Shown here in pieces: positions 1 through 9,304 of a stretch of 64,000 bases of DNA (position 1 is its first letter; each line of letters opens with the position of its first letter). The notes under the pieces were generated by a model, which was not told where the DNA came from, searched no databases, and was given only the letters and a program-made list of their open reading frames with translations. The stretch lies in NCBI RefSeq assembly GCF_009663465.1, contig NZ_QXHU01000005.1, positions 27,229 to 91,228 on the forward strand, in the 5' to 3' direction. The stretch comes from Riemerella anatipestifer. Lineage in GTDB: Bacteria > Bacteroidota > Bacteroidia > Flavobacteriales > Weeksellaceae. The translations under genes were made by a program, and so were the position numbers.

Positions 1-123
1 ACTAACATATAACGCAATTCCCAAACCAAGAATTCCTACATACCTAGCATATTTACCCTGATTAAAAACACCTGTAAACAAAGCAATAATTGCTGTGATA
101 AATATAGTAATTAAAACACTCAT
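1..123 (-). CDS. nuoN: NADH-quinone oxidoreductase subunit N, 5' part only
   Basis: Reading the minus strand from an ATG at 123 gives 41 residues, starting MSVLITIFITAIIALF, with no stop before the window edge. It follows nuoM by 21 bases, the normal place for nuoN. NuoN is one of the three antiporter-like, proton-pumping membrane subunits of complex I. Only the first transmembrane segment and part of the following loop are visible, so the assignment rests mainly on operon position and hydrophobic character. Confidence 0.8.
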   Translation of the reverse strand, partial: MSVLITIFITAIIALFTGVFNQGKYARYVGILGLGIALYVS

Positions 124-144
124 CTTTTTAAAATATCATTTTTG

Positions 145-1638
145 TTAACCTAATTTCTTCATAGAAGTTTCGTAAATAAACTTTAACGAACTTTGCACCA
201 TCTCTATAATGAGGTTAGGATATACTCCCAACACTATTACAAAAACAGATAACCCTGCCAATACCGAAAATTCTACCGCCGAAAGGTCTTTAACTTGTGA
301 TAAAACAGTTTCATCTCCTTCTCCAAACATTGCTTTACCATAAAGTCTTAACATATATACCGCTACTAAGATTACTGTTAGCCCAGAAACTATCACCGCT
401 AGTGTATTGTAGCTAAATACGGCTTTTAGTAACATAAATTCTCCGATAAATCCATTAGTCAACGGAACTGCCATAGAACCTAATAAAATAATCATAAACA
501 GAACTGCAAACTTAGGTGCTACTCTAGCTAATCCACCCATCTGACGAAGGTCTCTTGTCCCAAATCTTTTGATAAGAATATCAGCACAGTAGAATAATCC
601 TACTACATTTATACCGTGTGCAAAAGTTTGTACCATAGCACCCTCAGCACCCTCATAAGTAAATGTTACATTAAGTGTAACAATAGCAGAAGCAAAAATT
701 CCTGCTACCATAAGTCCCACATGCGATAGAGATGAATAAGCGATAATTCTCTTAACATCATTATTCACAATGGCTATCAACGCTCCATAGATGATACCCA
801 CTATTGCCATTACCATTATTATTTTTCCAGAAAGACCTAGTACAGCCTCTGGAGCTATTGGTAATAGATATCTTAGCACTCCATAAACTGCCATTTTAAG
901 CATAATCCCCGACAAAAGCATAGAGCCTTGCGTTGGTGCATAAGTATAAGTATCTGGCTGCCAAGTATGGAAAGGAAACAACGGCAACTTAACCGCAAAT
1001 GCCATCATAATTAACCAGAAAACAAAGGTCTGCTGTTCAGCATTTAAAGCTGCATTATACAAATCTATCAAAGCAAAAGAGTCTGAATGATTGTATAAAT
1101 AAACTAAACCTACCAACATAAATAAAGACCCAAAGAAAGTATAAACAAAGAACTTAGTAGTTGTTTTGATTCTTTGGTCCTCTTGCCCCCAAATTCCGCA
1201 TATAAACCATATCGGAATAAGGGTAACTTCCCAAAATATATAGAATAATAGACCGTCTAACGCAGTGAAAACGCCTAAAAGACCAAACTGCATCAATAAG
1301 ATAAGTCCATAAAAAGTATTTCTATAAGATGTCTGTTGATTAAACGAAGACAGAATGATAAAAGGCACTAAAATATTGGTAAGCAATATCATTAGCATTC
1401 CCATACCATCTACACCGAAGCTTAAGCTACTTCTTATCAAATAACTCCAATCGTATTGTATTTGGTACTGCATTTCCCCACCTACAGAATCTGCGTAGTT
1501 GAAATTAAACAACATCACAAATGCCAGTAACAGCTGGACTAAAGCTATACCAAATGCCAAATACCTACTCTGAGAGCTCTTCCAAGCAAAAACCAATCCT
1601 GAACCTACAAGAGGTAATAGTAATAATGATAATAACAT
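145..1638 (-). CDS. nuoM: NADH-quinone oxidoreductase subunit M (complex I proton-pumping subunit)
   Basis: This 497-residue polytopic inner-membrane protein has about 14 hydrophobic segments, the usual size for NuoM. Family hallmarks are visible: the FWEVTLIP motif with the conserved membrane Glu near residue 137, and VKLPLFPFHTW near 216-226 with the channel Lys at 217. It is an antiporter-like subunit of the membrane arm and moves protons when quinone is reduced by NADH. It lies between nuoL (3 bases apart) and nuoN, clearly in one transcript. Confidence 0.97.
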   Translation of the reverse strand: MLLSLLLLPLVGSGLVFAWKSSQSRYLAFGIALVQLLLAFVMLFNFNYADSVGGEMQYQIQYDWSYLIRSSLSFGVDGMGMLMILLTNILVPFIILSSFNQQTSYRNTFYGLILLMQFGLLGVFTALDGLLFYIFWEVTLIPIWFICGIWGQEDQRIKTTTKFFVYTFFGSLFMLVGLVYLYNHSDSFALIDLYNAALNAEQQTFVFWLIMMAFAVKLPLFPFHTWQPDTYTYAPTQGSMLLSGIMLKMAVYGVLRYLLPIAPEAVLGLSGKIIMVMAIVGIIYGALIAIVNNDVKRIIAYSSLSHVGLMVAGIFASAIVTLNVTFTYEGAEGAMVQTFAHGINVVGLFYCADILIKRFGTRDLRQMGGLARVAPKFAVLFMIILLGSMAVPLTNGFIGEFMLLKAVFSYNTLAVIVSGLTVILVAVYMLRLYGKAMFGEGDETVLSQVKDLSAVEFSVLAGLSVFVIVLGVYPNLIIEMVQSSLKFIYETSMKKLG

Positions 1639-1641
1639 CTA

Positions 1642-3531
1642 TTATAGAACTAAAAAGTTAATAATTAAAATAATACCTATCGCCAAAGACATAATCAAAA
1701 TATAGTTTTCTACATTTCCATTCTGAACTTTTTTGAATACTCTACCTGAACCTATCGAACCTAAACCTACAAGCGTTACTAAACGGTCTAAAATTCCTTT
1801 ATCAAACATAGAAGCCAATTTACCCAAACCTTCTACTGGTTTTACTACAGCAGCATTGTAAATTTCGTCTATATATAATTTTTGAGCAGACAGTTTTTCC
1901 CAACCTGTGTATTCAGCTTTAGGTTGTTTATTTTTAGTAACATATAAGTATCTTACTGCAAACCAAACTACCAAGAACATTAGTATTGTAAGCCCTAGTA
2001 AAATCATTTCTGTATTAAATGGTACTTCCACCATTTCCTTTTTGTAAACATACAAGCCCTCTAACCAATGGTATAAAGTTTGGTATTTTCCGTGAGCTAT
2101 AAAATGAGGTAAATTCAAGAAACCACCCAACAAAGACAGCACTGATAAAACCATCAATGGTAAAGTCATATTAATTGGGCTTTCGTGAAGGTGATGTTTT
2201 TGCTCCTCCGTTCCTCTGAAAGAACCGTGGAAAGTAAGGTAATACAACCTAAACATATAAGTAGCCGTCATAGCTGCTATTATGAAAAGAATTACCCAGA
2301 ATATTGGATTTTTAGCATACGCAGACACCAATATTTCATCTTTAGAAATCATACCTGAAAATAACGGCATTCCTGATATAGCCAATGTCCCTATAAGAAA
2401 AGTAGCGTGAGTTATAGGAATATACTTTTTAAGTCCTCCCATAAATCTCATATCTTGCTCTCCACTCATTGCGTGGATTACAGAACCTGAACCTAAGAAC
2501 AGTAATGCCTTGAAGAAAGCGTGTGTCATCAAATGGAACATCGCCGCTGTATAAGCTCCTACTCCTAAAGCTACAAACATAAACCCTAACTGGGACACCG
2601 TAGAGTAAGCTAATACCTTTTTAATATCGTTTTGTCTTAATGCCATAAACGCTGCTAAAGCCGCTGTAAGCAATGCTATATACAAGATAATATCTAATGT
2701 TGTAGGTGCTAAAGAATATAGAAAGTTAGAACGAACTACCAAATAAATCCCCGCTGTAACCATCGTAGCTGCGTGGATAAGTGCAGACACTGGAGTAGGT
2801 CCCGCCATAGCATCTGGTAACCACGTGAATAATGGCAACTGTGCCGATTTACCTACCGCTCCTACAAATAAACTCAATGTTATAAAGATAACCACAGGGC
2901 TATCAATAGCGAACGTAGATGAGTTTTGAGCTACACTTAGATAATCTACCGCATTTACTTTAGAAGCTAACATAAAAATACCTATCAACAAACCTAAATC
3001 CCCTATACGGTTCATAATGAAAGCCTTTCTAGCCGCCTTACCATATTCTTGATTTTTATACCAAAAACCAATCAATAAATAAGAACAAAGACCAACACCT
3101 TCCCAACCGATAAACAGAATCAAATAGTTACTTCCCATTACTAGAAGTAACATAGAGAATATAAACAGATTGAGATAAGTAAAGAATTTATAGAAGCCTT
3201 CGTCATGGCTCATATATCCAATAGAATACAAGTGGATTAAAGAACCAATTCCTGTAATGATCATCATCATCATTAAAGAAAGCTGGTCTACCTGAAACCC
3301 AAAATTAACCTGCATACCATTAACACGGAACCATTCAAAAGCCTTTACCACTAAAGCTGGGCTATCCGAATTGAACTGTGTAAAGATATAAACCGAAAGT
3401 AAAAATGAAACAAATACCACCGCAGTAGCCAAACCGCCTACTACAATTTTAGGTAATCTTTTCCCTAATAATCCGTTGATTAAAAAGCCTAATAAAGGAA
3501 AAAGAACAATTGCATAAACTATATTTTCCAT
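1642..3531 (-). CDS. nuoL: NADH-quinone oxidoreductase subunit L (complex I proton-pumping subunit)
   Basis: This 629-residue membrane protein has the full NuoL length. That includes the C-terminal extension, which in solved complexes forms the long lateral helix along the membrane arm, and a final hydrophobic anchor (ILIMSLAIGIILIINFLVL). GWEGVGLCSYLLIGFWY and KSAQLPLFTWLPDAM are the conserved channel motifs of the antiporter-like fold. It is the distal proton-pumping subunit. It is packed between nuoK (7 bases) and nuoM (3 bases). Confidence 0.97.
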   Translation of the reverse strand: MENIVYAIVLFPLLGFLINGLLGKRLPKIVVGGLATAVVFVSFLLSVYIFTQFNSDSPALVVKAFEWFRVNGMQVNFGFQVDQLSLMMMMIITGIGSLIHLYSIGYMSHDEGFYKFFTYLNLFIFSMLLLVMGSNYLILFIGWEGVGLCSYLLIGFWYKNQEYGKAARKAFIMNRIGDLGLLIGIFMLASKVNAVDYLSVAQNSSTFAIDSPVVIFITLSLFVGAVGKSAQLPLFTWLPDAMAGPTPVSALIHAATMVTAGIYLVVRSNFLYSLAPTTLDIILYIALLTAALAAFMALRQNDIKKVLAYSTVSQLGFMFVALGVGAYTAAMFHLMTHAFFKALLFLGSGSVIHAMSGEQDMRFMGGLKKYIPITHATFLIGTLAISGMPLFSGMISKDEILVSAYAKNPIFWVILFIIAAMTATYMFRLYYLTFHGSFRGTEEQKHHLHESPINMTLPLMVLSVLSLLGGFLNLPHFIAHGKYQTLYHWLEGLYVYKKEMVEVPFNTEMILLGLTILMFLVVWFAVRYLYVTKNKQPKAEYTGWEKLSAQKLYIDEIYNAAVVKPVEGLGKLASMFDKGILDRLVTLVGLGSIGSGRVFKKVQNGNVENYILIMSLAIGIILIINFLVL

Positions 3532-3538
3532 ATTTCTT

Positions 3539-3865
3539 TTATCCTTTTAATTTATTTAAAATACTAATATCTACTGATTTTATATTTCGGTACATCATAG
3601 TAATAATAGCCAGTCCCACAGCTACTTCTGCCGCAGCTACCACCATAATGAAAAATACCAACATCTGCCCATGAGCATCTCCGTAATAGGTAGAAAATGC
3701 TACTAATAATAGATTTACAGAATTAAGCATAAGCTCTACGCATCCCAAAATAACAATGGCATTTTTTCTTAACAAAACACCCAAAACACCCAAACAGAAT
3801 AGAAATGTAGATAAAACTACATAATAATCCAAAGGAATGTTCTGTACAAAAGAATTCATTTCCAT
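3539..3865 (-). CDS. nuoK: NADH-quinone oxidoreductase subunit K
   Basis: This 108-residue protein has three transmembrane helices. The two membrane glutamates essential for coupling in this family are present: E44 in GCVELMLN and E80 in AAAEVAVGL. NuoK forms part of the proton path linking the quinone site to the antiporter subunits. It is spaced 6 bases from nuoJ and 7 from nuoL. Met3 is a possible alternative start (MNSFVQNIP). Confidence 0.96.
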   Translation of the reverse strand: MEMNSFVQNIPLDYYVVLSTFLFCLGVLGVLLRKNAIVILGCVELMLNSVNLLLVAFSTYYGDAHGQMLVFFIMVVAAAEVAVGLAIITMMYRNIKSVDISILNKLKG

Positions 3866-3871
3866 AATATT

Positions 3872-4369
3872 TTATAAATCTTTTTTACCAATTAGCACCG
3901 CTCCTACAATCCCCGAAAGAATTAAAATTGAAGCCAACTCAAACGGCAATACATATTCATTAAACAATAATCTTCCCAAATTTTTGGTAAGCCCTACACC
4001 TTCTGTAATCTCAGTTACAGGTAATTCATTTCCTACATAACCTCTTAAAGCTCCTACAAAACCTACTAAAAGAAGTCCTGCAGAGAAAATTCCTGCAAAT
4101 TTCATTAGGTTATTCTTTTTGCCTTCGTCTTTCTCCTTTAGATTGAGCATCATAAGCACATATAAGAATAAAACCATAATAGCTCCTGCATATACTATAA
4201 TCTGCACAATTCCCAAAAATTGAGCGTTAAGTAATATATACAATCCTGCTATAGAAAAAAATGTAATTACTAAAGACAATATACTATATAACGGATTTTT
4301 AGCTGCTACAAAATAGATAGCACTAATAACCGCTAAACCTGAAATAATATAAAAAACAATCTGCTCCAT
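3872..4369 (-). CDS. nuoJ: NADH-quinone oxidoreductase subunit J
   Basis: This 165-residue protein has five predicted transmembrane helices. The family motif VQIIVYAGAIMVLFLYVLMML lies in the third helix, including the helix-breaking region that shifts during turnover in known structures. NuoJ belongs to the proximal membrane arm and contacts NuoK and NuoH. The C-terminus ends soon after the last helix, as usual for flavobacterial homologues. It starts 3 bases after the nuoI stop, which suggests tight co-translation. Confidence 0.95.
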   Translation of the reverse strand: MEQIVFYIISGLAVISAIYFVAAKNPLYSILSLVITFFSIAGLYILLNAQFLGIVQIIVYAGAIMVLFLYVLMMLNLKEKDEGKKNNLMKFAGIFSAGLLLVGFVGALRGYVGNELPVTEITEGVGLTKNLGRLLFNEYVLPFELASILILSGIVGAVLIGKKDL

Positions 4370-4372
4370 TAC

Positions 4373-4900
4373 TTAATAAGATTTCTTTTGTCTTTCACTA
4401 ATATCTATTCTATTGTTCATATCCTCCACTAGTTTGTCTTTTCCATAGACAAAAGAACCACGGTTAGACTCTACATCTACTAATCTATCTGTAAGATAAA
4501 TCGCCGATTTAGGACAAGCCTCCTCACACAATCCACAGAAAATACATCTCAACATATTAATTTCGTAAGTAGAAGCATATTTTTCCTCTCTATAAAGATG
4601 TTTTTCTTCCTTAGTTCTTTCAGCCGAAGTCATCGTAATGGCTTCCGCAGGGCAAGCAACTGCACAAAGCCCGCAAGCGGTACATCTTTCTCTACCTTCA
4701 TCATCTCTTTTAAGAACATGTCTCCCACGCCATACTTTAGCCCTTGGCTTTTCTTGTTCTGGATATTGTATCGTACTATCTTTCTTAAAAAAATGCTTTA
4801 GTGTAATGCTCATACCCTTAACTATAGCAGGGAGATAAGCCTTTTCCGCCAAAGTCATCTTTTTATTAGAAACTACTTTTGATCTATTTGTTAATTTCAT
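4373..4900 (-). CDS. nuoI: NADH-quinone oxidoreductase subunit I (two 4Fe-4S clusters)
   Basis: This is a 175-residue ferredoxin-like subunit with two complete CxxCxxCxxxCP motifs: C73/C76/C79/C83 (CTACGLCAVACP) and C119/C122/C125/C129 (CIFCGLCEEACP). They bind clusters N6a and N6b, which carry electrons towards NuoB. A hydrophobic N-terminal stretch with positive charge (residues 18-40) probably lies on the membrane. The gene is separated from nuoH by 73 bases, the longest gap in this part of the operon. Confidence 0.97.
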   Translation of the reverse strand: MKLTNRSKVVSNKKMTLAEKAYLPAIVKGMSITLKHFFKKDSTIQYPEQEKPRAKVWRGRHVLKRDDEGRERCTACGLCAVACPAEAITMTSAERTKEEKHLYREEKYASTYEINMLRCIFCGLCEEACPKSAIYLTDRLVDVESNRGSFVYGKDKLVEDMNNRIDISERQKKSY

Positions 4901-4973
4901 TATCTATTAGATATTAGATGTTAGACATTATTTAATTGTCTTTATCTTGTATTTCAATTTTATAAATTTGGTA

Positions 4974-6038
4974 TTAACTTCCAAACGCTAATATTACCGC
5001 TCCTGTTATCAATAAATTAACCAATGCTAATGGGATTAAAGTCTTCCAACCAAGATGCATCAGTTGGTCGTAACGGAAACGAGGAAGCGTCCATCTAATC
5101 CACATAAACAAGAAGATACCAAAGAATGTTTTACTCAAAAACGCAACAATACTTAAAATTCCTGCTACATTTTCGCCATAGGTAGTCGTTACCCATTCTA
5201 TCCCTGGATAGTTGTAACCACCAAAGAATAAAACAACCATTAAGGCATTTGAAATGAACATATTAACATACTCTCCAAACATATATAATCCCAGCTTCAT
5301 TGCAGAATATTCTGTCATAAAACCAGCCACGAGCTCAGCCTCACACTCTGGTAAATCAAACGGATGTCGGTTACACTCTGCCAAAGCAGCCACCAAGAAA
5401 ACTAAAAACGCTACAGGCTGATAAAAAATATTCCAATTCATTCCAGAGCCTACAGGAATTACGCCCCATAGTTTGCCTGTACCTTGTACTTCTGTGATTA
5501 CTCTTAAATCTAATGAACCTGCCATCATAATGATAGACAACAATGCTAATCCCATAGCCAATTCATAAGATATCATCTGAGAAGAGGCACGAATAGCACC
5601 TATAAGCGAATATTTATTATTAGATGCCCAACCACCTATCATAATACCATAAACTCCCACAGATACCATACCTATAAGGTAAAGCACCCCAACATCTATG
5701 TTAGCTACTTGTAAACTAAACGATTCTCCACCGATGTTAAGGCTTTTCCCCCAAGGGATAACTGCTCCTGTAATAAGTGATATAAACATCACTAAACCAG
5801 GACCTAAAATAAATAAAAATTTCTCTGAATTTTTAGGAATAAAATCTTCCTTAAAGAAAAATTTACCACCGTCAGCCAAAGGCTGTAATAACCCCAATGG
5901 ACCAGTCCTATTAGGACCAATGCGGTCTTGCATCAACGCAGCCACCTTTCTTTCTGCCCAAGTAGAATAAGCTGCTACCGTAAGAGACAGAATAAAAAGA
6001 GAGAGTACTAATATCGTTTTAAAAATCAATAAATCCAT
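4974..6038 (-). CDS. nuoH: NADH-quinone oxidoreductase subunit H
   Basis: This 354-residue protein has eight hydrophobic helices. It shows the conserved NuoH stretches AERKVAALMQDRIGPNR near residues 28-44, LADGGKFFFKED, and FDLPECEAELVAGFMTEYSAMK with its cluster of acidic residues. NuoH forms much of the quinone chamber and the first link to the proton channels. It starts 3 bases after the end of nuoG. Confidence 0.97.
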   Translation of the reverse strand: MDLLIFKTILVLSLFILSLTVAAYSTWAERKVAALMQDRIGPNRTGPLGLLQPLADGGKFFFKEDFIPKNSEKFLFILGPGLVMFISLITGAVIPWGKSLNIGGESFSLQVANIDVGVLYLIGMVSVGVYGIMIGGWASNNKYSLIGAIRASSQMISYELAMGLALLSIIMMAGSLDLRVITEVQGTGKLWGVIPVGSGMNWNIFYQPVAFLVFLVAALAECNRHPFDLPECEAELVAGFMTEYSAMKLGLYMFGEYVNMFISNALMVVLFFGGYNYPGIEWVTTTYGENVAGILSIVAFLSKTFFGIFLFMWIRWTLPRFRYDQLMHLGWKTLIPLALVNLLITGAVILAFGS

Positions 6039-6041
6039 AAC

Positions 6042-7061
6042 TTATTTTTCTTCTTCTTGATTTCTATTTTCTGTAGAATTTTCTATTTCCTTCGCTGTAT
6101 TATCCTCCAAAAGTTCATAAGCATTCGTTGAGTCTTCGTAATGATTAGCAGAAATTACAGAATGTCTGCTTATATGTCTCGGACCTTCAACATTCCAATA
6201 CTTAACATCTTTCTTATGAAAACGGCAATTGTTACAAATAAATTCTTCTACTTCGCCGTATTCGTCTTTTCTAGCCGTTACTCTGATAACCTCATCACCC
6301 TTCATCCACAATACCGCTTTACCACTACATTTTTCGCACTTACAAGTTGCGTTCATCGGTTTTGTAAACCATACTCTACTCGCAAAACGAGAGGTATTAT
6401 CCGTTAAAGCACCTACAGGACAAACATCAATCACATTTCCTATAAAATCATTCTCCAGTGCTTTATTGAGGTAAGTAGATATTTCGGCGTGATCTCCTCT
6501 AAATAATATCCCATGCTCTCTCTCTTTCGTAAGCTGATTAGCAGCTAAGACACATCTAGCACATAGGATACAACGGTTCATATTAAGTTTAATATAAGGA
6601 CCTATATCTTCTGGCTCAAAAGTTCGTCTTTCAAACTCCGTTCTTGTATTTTCTACTCCATGCTCATAGCCTAAGTCTTGAAGATGACACTCTCCTGCTT
6701 GGTCACAAATTGGACAATCCAAAGGGTGATTGACAAGGAGGAACTCAGTAACTGCCTTTCTGGCCTCCTGAGTTTTCTCAGAAGTTAAATTTTTTACCTC
6801 CATACCGTCCATCACTGTTGTACGACAACTTGCCACAAGTTTAGGCATTGGTCTTGGGTCAGCATCAGAGCCTTTAGAAACCTCTACCAAGCAAGTACGA
6901 CATCTCCCCCCACTAGTTTCCAATTTACTATAATAGCACATTGCAGGCGGCACAGATTTTCCCCCGATTTGTCTAGCAGCCTCTAAGATACTAGTACCAG
7001 GAGCAACCTCTGTAGTCTGCCCATCTATAGTTACTTTAAACTTTTTAACTTCCTCACTCAT
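6042..7061 (-). CDS. nuoG: NADH-quinone oxidoreductase subunit G, short flavobacterial form
   Basis: I place the start at 7061 (MSEEVKKFKV). The frame stays open to an ATG at 7094, but the family begins at the ferredoxin fold. The 2Fe-2S ligands are in CYYSKLETSGGRCRTC. CPICDQAGECHLQDLG and RCILCARC...CPVGAL are the His/Cys and 4Fe-4S sites, and CKCEKC...CNNC could hold a further 4Fe-4S cluster. At about 339 residues it lacks the roughly 550-residue molybdopterin-oxidoreductase-like domain of the E. coli protein. I believe short forms are normal in flavobacteria, so I do not call it truncated by mutation. Confidence 0.93.
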   Translation of the reverse strand: MSEEVKKFKVTIDGQTTEVAPGTSILEAARQIGGKSVPPAMCYYSKLETSGGRCRTCLVEVSKGSDADPRPMPKLVASCRTTVMDGMEVKNLTSEKTQEARKAVTEFLLVNHPLDCPICDQAGECHLQDLGYEHGVENTRTEFERRTFEPEDIGPYIKLNMNRCILCARCVLAANQLTKEREHGILFRGDHAEISTYLNKALENDFIGNVIDVCPVGALTDNTSRFASRVWFTKPMNATCKCEKCSGKAVLWMKGDEVIRVTARKDEYGEVEEFICNNCRFHKKDVKYWNVEGPRHISRHSVISANHYEDSTNAYELLEDNTAKEIENSTENRNQEEEK

Positions 7062-7109
7062 AATATTATACGATTGGTTTATTTGAAGCATCAAATAAAA
7101 CCTATTTGG

Positions 7110-7928
7110 TTAATTATTTTTAGTATTAAATGTATATCCTATCCCAAAATTAACTTGACCAAACATAAAATCTTGCCAAGCTCTATCTGTATTGTTTAAG
7201 GTCGTCTTTATATCAAACATATTTATGTATCCATACTTCACTTCAAGTCTAGCCAAAAAATGCTTCCATAATACTAAATTCAAATTTACTCTGGCGTCAG
7301 CTCCAAAACCTGCCAAATGAAATCTATCACTTCTTTCATTTCCAAACAATTTAGCATTAGTCTTAGGATATAAACCACCTATTCCTCCACCATAAGCCCA
7401 ATAAATATCTACATTTTTAGTATTGACTAAAGAATTATATTTTTCTAGACCAAGATTAACATAGTTAAGCCCATCTGTATGCTCAAAAGTCAAAAACTGT
7501 TCATCACTCAAATCCACTTTACTATCTTTAACATAATAGGCATATGGATTTTTGATTTCACCACTAAAATCAACTACTTGATTTTGCTCCATTACATACT
7601 TCATATGGTCAATAGCAAAAACTAATGCCAAATTATCTTTAACGAAGTAAGCTACTCTTGCATTAGTTTGGGGTATTGTAATCTTAGTAGGTCCAAAATA
7701 AACTCCTAAATCAAAATCTGTGGGTCTATCCGCTGCTTTTACATTGTGAAGCATAAACTTATATCTAGAACCACTGAAACCTATGTCAGAGTTTGAATAC
7801 CAAGCCCTATTCCACCCCCAAAAAAGAAACATAGCACCTTTTTTAAAAGGTCTATTATCCCTAACTTGAGAGCTAACAGAACTCCAAGCAAATAAGAGCA
7901 AAAATATGTATATATACTTAGTTTTCAT
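7110..7928 (-). CDS. Secreted beta-barrel-like protein inside the nuo operon, function unknown
   Basis: This 272-residue protein starts with a clear signal peptide (MKTKYIYIFLLLFAWSSVSSQ). The mature part is rich in alternating polar and aromatic strands, such as RVAYFVKDNLALVFAIDHMKY, and ends in a strand-like segment with aromatic residues (FGQVNFGIGYTFNT). This resembles flavobacterial outer-membrane beta-barrels. I recognise no complex I homology. It lies between nuoF (1 base) and nuoG (48 bases from the chosen start), so it should be co-transcribed with the respiratory complex. Its role is unknown. Confidence 0.8.
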   Translation of the reverse strand: MKTKYIYIFLLLFAWSSVSSQVRDNRPFKKGAMFLFWGWNRAWYSNSDIGFSGSRYKFMLHNVKAADRPTDFDLGVYFGPTKITIPQTNARVAYFVKDNLALVFAIDHMKYVMEQNQVVDFSGEIKNPYAYYVKDSKVDLSDEQFLTFEHTDGLNYVNLGLEKYNSLVNTKNVDIYWAYGGGIGGLYPKTNAKLFGNERSDRFHLAGFGADARVNLNLVLWKHFLARLEVKYGYINMFDIKTTLNNTDRAWQDFMFGQVNFGIGYTFNTKNN

Positions 7929-7929
7929 T

Positions 7930-9291
7930 CTAATTACTTTCTTCCACTTTTAAAGGAATAGGATCTGCATAGCTCCCTAAACCATAGTTTTGAGTTAATG
8001 CCAGCTCTGGATTTTTAACATACCATTCAAACTCATCACGGAAATGGCGAATAGCTGCTGCCACAGGCCACGCCGCCGCATCTCCTAACGGACAAATGGT
8101 ATTACCCTCTATTTTTCTTTGAATATCCCAAAGTAAATCTATATCTGACATTTCTCCTTTACCTTCTACAATCTTTTTCAGGATACGATACATCCATCCT
8201 GTTCCTTCTCTACAAGGTGTACATTGCCCACAACTTTCGTGGTTATAAAAACGAGCTAAAGTCATCGTATGTTTCACTACAGATTGGTCTTCATCTAAAA
8301 CGATGAAACCTCCTGACCCCATCATCGTCCCCGTAGCAAATCCTCCCTCCGAAAGAGATTCGTAATTCATATATCTTGGTTTGCCATCTATGGTTCTCAG
8401 CAATAAATTAGCTGGTACAATAGGCACAGAACTTCCTCCAGGAATACACGCCTTAAGACGCTTTCCGTTAGGTATTCCACCACAATATTCATCAGAATAT
8501 ATAAATTCTTCTACGGTAATGGTCATATCAATCTCATAAACCCCTGGTTTATTGATATTACCACACGCTGAAATTAGCTTAGTTCCTGTAGAACGCCCAA
8601 CTCCAATTTTAGCATATTCTGCTCCAGAAATATTGATAATAGGCACTACTGCGGCAATAGACTCCACATTATTAACTACCGTAGGTCTTTCCCAAAGCCC
8701 TTTAACCGCTGGGAATGGAGGTTTTAGTCTAGGATTACCTCTTCTTCCTTCTAATGATTCTAGAAGAGCGGTTTCCTCTCCACAAATATAAGCTCCACCT
8801 CCTCTCTGGACATAAATTTCCAAATCAAAACCAGAACCTAATATATTTTTACCTAAAAATCCTGCTTTTTTAGCCTCCTCGATAGCTTCCTCTAAAATAT
8901 CAGGAATCCAAGAATATTCTCCTCTAATGTAGATGTAAGAAGCATTAGAACCTAAACAATAAGACGAAATTAACATTCCCTCAATTAAAAGATGAGGAAT
9001 AAACTCCATCAAATATCTGTCCTTGAAAGTACCTGGCTCTGACTCATCGGCATTCACTACCAAGTGTCTAGGCACTCCTTCTGGCTTAGCTAAAAAGCTC
9101 CACTTAAGCCCCGTAGGGAAACCTGCTCCCCCACGACCTCTAAGTCCAGAAGTTTTTACTTCTTCTAAAATTTCTTCAGGAGTCATCTTAAGCGCTTTTT
9201 CTGCCGCTTGATAACCTCCCTGTTTGCGGTAAACATCAAAATAACGAATACCCTCTATATGTGCATCTTTAAGTAAAAGTTTTTTACTCAT
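7930..9291 (-). CDS. nuoF: NADH-quinone oxidoreductase subunit F (NADH and FMN binding)
   Basis: This 453-residue soluble subunit oxidises NADH. The glycine-rich stretch GLRGRGGAGFPTGLKW (about residues 50-65) and GGGAYICGEETALLESLEG form the FMN and NADH sites. ESCGQCTPCREGTGW and the later NTICPLGDAA supply the four Cys of 4Fe-4S cluster N3. Its length matches the family. It follows nuoE with a 13-base gap. A secreted-protein gene follows almost immediately, which is unusual for nuo operons. Confidence 0.97.
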   Translation of the reverse strand: MSKKLLLKDAHIEGIRYFDVYRKQGGYQAAEKALKMTPEEILEEVKTSGLRGRGGAGFPTGLKWSFLAKPEGVPRHLVVNADESEPGTFKDRYLMEFIPHLLIEGMLISSYCLGSNASYIYIRGEYSWIPDILEEAIEEAKKAGFLGKNILGSGFDLEIYVQRGGGAYICGEETALLESLEGRRGNPRLKPPFPAVKGLWERPTVVNNVESIAAVVPIINISGAEYAKIGVGRSTGTKLISACGNINKPGVYEIDMTITVEEFIYSDEYCGGIPNGKRLKACIPGGSSVPIVPANLLLRTIDGKPRYMNYESLSEGGFATGTMMGSGGFIVLDEDQSVVKHTMTLARFYNHESCGQCTPCREGTGWMYRILKKIVEGKGEMSDIDLLWDIQRKIEGNTICPLGDAAAWPVAAAIRHFRDEFEWYVKNPELALTQNYGLGSYADPIPLKVEESN

Positions 9292-9304
9292 TTTTTCTTT
9301 TTAT

